Assembly (NCBI GenBank): GCA_016219875.1
Contig: JACRJZ010000152.1
Coordinates: 1 to 36,250, forward strand
From: Verrucomicrobiota bacterium
Lineage (GTDB): Bacteria; Verrucomicrobiota; Verrucomicrobiia; Limisphaerales; JACRJZ01
Reading direction: 5' to 3'
Length of the DNA stretch: 36,250 nt
The notes under the pieces were generated by a model. That model did no database searches. It was not told the origin of the DNA and was given only the letters and a program-made list of their open reading frames with translations. This document shows, piece after piece, positions 33,311 through 36,250 of the stretch. The translations under genes were made by a program, and so were the position numbers. Within the stretch, counting starts at the first letter, position 1; each line of letters starts with the position of its first letter.

Positions 33311-33523
33311 ATGGATGTAAATATAGAGAATTTGCCAAACTGGACATTCCAGATTGATGAAACCTCAGCCGGTGTTTACAAGCTGATCGCCAGACATGCT
33401 CTCGGGTGTAGCATTGAATTGACCGGGGCGGACCCCGACAGGATCCTTGATGAAGCGAAGCGATCAGCGAACGAGATCGAAGATCAGTTGCGGCGCAAGG
33501 CCGGTCCCAAAACTCATGAGTAA
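33311..33523 (+). CDS. Small protein after RHS toxin, candidate immunity protein
   Basis: 70 aa, starting 7 bp after the RHS stop. Sequence MDVNIENLPNWTFQIDETSA..VYKLIARHALGCSIELTGADPDRILDEAKRSANEIE is a compact alpha/beta pattern with an acidic N-terminus and no signal peptide or membrane helix. It is a cytoplasmic protein, as expected for an inhibitor of a cytosol-acting NADase. Genes of this size directly after polymorphic-toxin genes are usually immunity genes. No known immunity family is recognised, so the assignment rests on position. It shares the RHS transcript. Local DNA is much more AT-rich than the phage genes. Confidence 0.7.
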   Translation: MDVNIENLPNWTFQIDETSAGVYKLIARHALGCSIELTGADPDRILDEAKRSANEIEDQLRRKAGPKTHE

Positions 33524-33608
33524 GCAAAGAAAGAATTGAGGGTTCTAAGCTATGGTGCACCTCGGAATTATCAACGCAGAAGGGGGGCCATTGCTCTTGT
33601 GTGATGCC

Positions 33609-33647
33609 TCCCTTGCCCCTTTTTGGAAGGGGGTACAAGGGAATTTT
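33609..33647 (+). terminator. Hairpin with T-run between the two small post-RHS genes
   Basis: TCCCTTG-CCCC (33609-33619) pairs with GGGG-ta-CAAGGGA (33630-33642), followed by ATTTTT. It fits an intrinsic terminator for the RHS/immunity transcript. It also resembles a widely dispersed CCCCTTTTTGGAAGGGG-type repeat, so it may be a mobile repeat that supplies termination. Confidence 0.5.
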
Positions 33648-33665
33648 TCCAAAAGGATTTTAGGT

Positions 33666-33881
33666 ATGAACCAAAGCCGAATTATTCCAAAGGCGCTTCA
33701 AGAGCAGGTATTGGCAATGCCCGAATTTAATTACGGAGTAACCCGGATTAGAGTGATACTCGTTGACGGCTCTCGTTTTAGCGATGTGTTTGTGGCTTGG
33801 GGAAAGGAAATCGTCAAGGTTGGGACCAGTGAAACGATTCCTTTCGAGCCATGCAGGACTGTCGCTGTCGAACGGCAATGA
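33666..33881 (+). CDS. Second small post-RHS protein, unassigned
   Basis: 71 aa from MNQSRIIPKALQEQVLAMPE at 33666. The frame is open back to 33552, but that part reads through the terminator-like repeat. The core VTRIRVILVDGSRFSDVFVAWGKEIVKVG is a small beta-barrel-like pattern with a conserved-looking end (IPFEPCRTVAVE). Cytoplasmic, no signal. It lies on the same strand and downstream of the RHS and first small gene, separated by the hairpin. It may be an orphan or second immunity gene, or an unrelated conserved small protein. It is convergent with the portal gene, whose stop lies 41 bp further on. Confidence 0.62.
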   Translation: MNQSRIIPKALQEQVLAMPEFNYGVTRIRVILVDGSRFSDVFVAWGKEIVKVGTSETIPFEPCRTVAVERQ

Positions 33882-33921
33882 TGCTCAGATCGGAATGTCT
33901 CTTAATACTGGTCTTCACGCT

Positions 33922-35499
33922 TCAGCTATTGCCACCACTTGGATTGGCAAGTGCAATGCTGCGTTCAGGAACCGCTGATTTTTGGTCTGAACCGATCAGA
34001 TGGATTTCTTCCTTATTGCTGCGTCCCTCCGGCAGGATTTCCCCACGGCGGAAGAGGTCCAGCATGGTGTCGCGACTCAGCGCGCCGCTCTGCCAGGCTT
34101 TGACCACGGCGGTCAGTTCCGTGGCCGACAGGCCGGTGGTGCTGAAGTCGGTGTTGAGTTCCATCACGACCTGCTCGTTGGTCACATCGTCGGGGAGGGC
34201 TTCGGTGGAGTTCCACCAGCAGGCCCAGCGTAGGACTTGCGTCAGGGAGGCACTCACGCTGCCGGCAATGTTCGCCAGGACGCTGCTCTCGCCGCTTTGT
34301 CGCAACTCGATGGATTCCGCCGTCTCCCCGACTTTCTTTTGGCCTTCGAGCAGGCGGGCACCGAGGACGGCCATCAGGCGCTCATCCCGGTCCATTGCTC
34401 GCTCGAAGGTGGTCAGACCTTGGCCGGTGTATTCCAGGAAGCCGGCAGCGGCTCCCACCGTGTCTGTTGTCCAAGCGGTGCTGGAACCGATGCGGAGCGT
34501 GTCTTCCTTGTCGAAACCGCTGACCCAGGCGGTGGGCAGGGCGGTGAAGTGCATCCCGTGCTTGTAGTCGGCGTCCAAGCGGTAGTGATCGAGGTTCACA
34601 GCGATGACATCCGCGAGCGGGAGTTTCTCGACGTTAGGCAGGGCATGACGTGGCCCGTGAAAGACGAACGGCAGGAGCGGCAGGGGTTTGCCGAAGCGGA
34701 GCGGGATGCGGGTTTCCACTTTCTGCCACTCGGTCTTGTCACGCTTCGACTTCCTCTCGACGCGCTGCCAAATCTCCACCTGGCAAGCGGGTTGAAAGTT
34801 GAAGGTTGAAGGTTGAAGGTTTTCCGGTCCAGCCACTCTCAATGAACGAGCATCCACCAAACGAAGCACCCGGATTTGTTCCACGACGTTCTGCTCGAAT
34901 TCGTCATCGTCTGCTTCCTGACTTCTGACCTCTGACCTTTGCTTTCTTCCTTCTGCCTTTTCCGCAAGGGCCACCATCGTCAGGAGGTTGCGACCGTTGA
35001 ACCGTTCGACACGCCAGTTCAGAATGTTCTCTGCGGCGTAGAGGGAGACATACGCACGATTCTCCGCGTCGCCTTCCCAATCCATCAGGCTGCCACAGCG
35101 ACCGACAGAGATGACTTCACTGACGACGTTCTTGGCGTAGCCGGCCAGGGGGGTGCCAAGCATGTCCGCATCGTTGGCGAAAACCGCCATTGCTTTTCCG
35201 AGCGCGGAGGTTCTGACCTCCGACTTCTGATCTCTGACTTCTGCCACGCCCGGCAGCTTGAGGAACGGAGGGCGACGAAAGACCAGACCGACGTAGCCTT
35301 CGGCCGTGCGTGCGGTGGCGTTGAAGAAGGAGGCGCGGGCTTTGTAGGTGGCGTATTCGTCATCGGTCTGCTCTTGCAGGAGCGGCAGGTATTTCTCGCC
35401 GCCAGCCTTCACGGCGTCTTCTCCGGCGATGACATCGCGGGCGCGGAGCCAGGCCGAGAGGTTGGCGTCGTAATCAGGATGCGTGGTGTTCACAGGCAT
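33922..35499 (-). CDS. Phage portal protein (DUF4055) with three in-frame repeat insertions
   Basis: 525 aa from MPVNTTHPDYDANLSAWLRA. The opening H-P-x-Y...W...RD-V-[IV]-AG-E-x-AVKAGGEKYLPLL, then QTDDEYATYKARASFFNATART and GLVFRRPP, is the DUF4055 portal family. Portals form the dodecameric DNA gateway of the capsid. Three peptides are encoded by heptanucleotide arrays: about 86-97 (VRDQKSEVRT), 182-195 (EGRKQRSEVRSQEA) and 228-236 (NLQPSTFNFQP). The frame is intact throughout, but whether the protein still assembles is open. The last 25 or so residues (GSDQKSAVPERSIALANPSG) come from AT-richer DNA and may have been replaced at the junction with the RHS cassette. The expected neighbour downstream, the scaffold gene, is 8.7 kb away. 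Confidence 0.88.
   Translation of the reverse strand: MPVNTTHPDYDANLSAWLRARDVIAGEDAVKAGGEKYLPLLQEQTDDEYATYKARASFFNATARTAEGYVGLVFRRPPFLKLPGVAEVRDQKSEVRTSALGKAMAVFANDADMLGTPLAGYAKNVVSEVISVGRCGSLMDWEGDAENRAYVSLYAAENILNWRVERFNGRNLLTMVALAEKAEGRKQRSEVRSQEADDDEFEQNVVEQIRVLRLVDARSLRVAGPENLQPSTFNFQPACQVEIWQRVERKSKRDKTEWQKVETRIPLRFGKPLPLLPFVFHGPRHALPNVEKLPLADVIAVNLDHYRLDADYKHGMHFTALPTAWVSGFDKEDTLRIGSSTAWTTDTVGAAAGFLEYTGQGLTTFERAMDRDERLMAVLGARLLEGQKKVGETAESIELRQSGESSVLANIAGSVSASLTQVLRWACWWNSTEALPDDVTNEQVVMELNTDFSTTGLSATELTAVVKAWQSGALSRDTMLDLFRRGEILPEGRSNKEEIHLIGSDQKSAVPERSIALANPSGGNS
34791..34818. repeat. Heptanucleotide array inside portal gene (third)
   Basis: Units GTTGAAA, GTTGAAG, GTTGAAG and GTTGAAG have a 7-bp period. 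On the coding strand it is CTTCAAC-type and is translated as part of NLQPSTFNFQP. Confidence 0.82.
34915..34956. repeat. Heptanucleotide array inside portal gene (second)
   Basis: Units TTCCTGA, CTTCTGA, CCTCTGA, CCTTTGC, TTTCTTC and CTTCTGC have a 7-bp period with decay towards one end. It is translated as GRKQRSEVRSQE and is the same unit type as the array at 19483. Confidence 0.78.
35209..35243. repeat. Heptanucleotide array inside portal gene (first)
   Basis: Units GGTTCTG, ACCTCCG, ACTTCTG, ATCTCTG and ACTTCTG have a 7-bp period. The array is translated as VRDQKSEVRT and is the same unit type as the arrays at 19483 and 34915. Confidence 0.8.
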
Positions 35500-35774
35500 A
35501 CCGGCCCATACGCCGGGCGCGCGAGGGCGTCAACGGGGCCGCGCATTTTCTCACGCGGGAACGTGAGGGTTCGCGCAGAGACGCGCAGTTGGACGAGGAA
35601 CGTGCCACGACGAATCGAACGTCTCCGGGCGCGACCACACGCGGCAAGGAATTCCAGTTCGCCAGGCTCAGGAATCAGATGGTTCGCGCTTTGTTCGCCG
35701 ATTCACGGCGCGCTCAACCGCGTTGAATCACGAAGGCGCGCCCCGGCCCACGGTTCGTTCGGCAGGGAGCCAGG

Positions 35775-35834
35775 GACCGCGCGCGGAAGTGCCGACGCTC
35801 GTGCCCCTCCCGCTCCAAATGATGGCGCGCGGTC
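35775..35834. repeat. Inverted repeat upstream of portal
   Basis: GACCGCGCGC (35775-35784) and its exact reverse complement GCGCGCGGTC (35825-35834) flank a 40-bp loop. The region has no supported gene. Confidence 0.5.
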
Positions 35835-35842
35835 GGGGCACC

Positions 35843-35886
35843 GGGGCGCCGTTCACCGATTTTCCAAGGCGTTCACCGGGCGCCCC
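35843..35886. repeat. Second inverted repeat upstream of portal
   Basis: GGGGCGCC (35843-35850) pairs with GGCGCCCC (35879-35886). Between them GTTCACCG occurs twice as a direct repeat (from 35851 and 35871). Confidence 0.45.
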
Positions 35887-36250
35887 TCTCGCTACAGCGC
35901 GCGCGGAGGAACGCAGGGTCCAGGAGAAGGCGAGGGAAGCCGACCACGCGTCGGATCGGGAAGGCCTTCACGCGCGCTGTCGGCACGAAAGATCAGCCGC
36001 TTCGCGGATAGCTTTTCGCAGAACTCGCGCTGTCGCGCTCCCCCCCGGCGGCGTGAGCACGGCCAGTTCCGCTTCGGCGACGATGCACATACTTGCGCGT
36101 CTGGGCCTACGCGGAGCCTGACCGACCTCACGCCGCCCCCGGAATTGGTCTGCCCACCAGGGCGAGCCGCCGAGGCACTCCACCAGGCCGCGGAACCCGG
36201 CTTGCCCGCGCGGCCCGGTGGAGATGGCTCGTCGGTTCGCCCCGGACGGC

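Larger units (their letters stand above)
35500..36250. other. Very GC-rich end region without a confident gene
   Basis: Upstream of the portal start, where a terminase gene would be expected, no convincing coding region is seen. Open frames on both strands are compositionally GC-driven. One minus-strand frame enters from the right edge and runs to a stop at 35968, with LVECLGGSPWWADQFRG near 36190-36130. It changes apparent best frame at a C7 run (36050-36056), after which a second frame reads REFCEKLSAKRLIFRADSA. This could be a frame-shifted or partial phage gene, but I cannot support it. Several hairpins are present: CTCACG/CGTGAG (35550-35567) and the two listed separately. Confidence 0.4.

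Noticed and set aside
33851..34567. 238-aa plus-strand frame with a hydrophobic start
   Set aside because: It begins inside the second small post-RHS gene and then runs antisense to the portal. The hydrophobic start looks accidental.
35723..36121. 132-aa plus-strand open frame near the right edge
   Set aside because: It is Arg/Ala/Pro-rich without any recognisable motif, in extremely GC-rich DNA where chance open frames are expected.

Overview
The window looks like chromosomal DNA of a high-GC Verrucomicrobiota bacterium, probably of the Pedosphaera/Limisphaerales type. This is an inference from gene style: giant exported proteins built from lamin-tail, CotH, autotransporter-associated beta-strand and thrombospondin-type-3 calcium repeats, the typical C-terminal module ending in FFRL or FYRV, and dense small dispersed repeats. 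No rRNA, tRNA or CRISPR array was seen.

Region 1 (1-17.1 kb) is host DNA. A minus-strand pair encodes a 1484-aa beta-strand-repeat surface protein (7046-11500) and a 2284-aa lamin-tail/CotH protein (137-6991). Divergent from them is an exported PQQ-type beta-propeller protein (11598-13241). Facing it is a minus-strand pair: a DUF5060 glycoside-hydrolase-like exported protein (14766-17072) followed by a uroporphyrinogen-decarboxylase-family protein (13466-14695). Together they suggest a carbohydrate-using, surface-protein-rich lifestyle.

Region 2 (17.2-25.2 kb and 33.9-35.5 kb) is a prophage or phage-derived element. A plus-strand tyrosine recombinase (17389-18642) marks its left side. A minus-strand late operon reads from right to left: DUF4055 portal (33922-35499), scaffold-like protein (24421-25185), Gp13-like major capsid (23332-24342), small structural proteins, DnaT-like/head-completion protein, connector-like protein, tail-fibre-like protein, holin-like protein and a lipoprotein. 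No tape measure, tail tube, sheath or endolysin is visible, and any terminase would lie beyond the right edge.

Region 3 (25.2-33.9 kb) sits between portal and scaffold genes, which are normally neighbours. It holds an XRE regulator, a secreted 293-aa protein of unknown function, a 2073-aa exported SpvB/RHS protein whose C-terminus reads as a TNT-type NAD+ glycohydrolase, and two tiny downstream genes that are immunity candidates. Its base composition is less GC-rich than the phage genes. The simplest reading is a polymorphic-toxin cassette inserted into a phage head operon.

Two classes of small repeat run through the window. One is REP/BIME-like: hairpins headed by GTAG, in inverted pairs, in three sequence families. 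The other is a set of heptanucleotide arrays (strict 7-bp period, different unit at each locus). Both occur inside reading frames without breaking them: in the portal (three times), in the PQQ protein, in a small phage protein, and between the start codon and signal-peptide core of two exported proteins.
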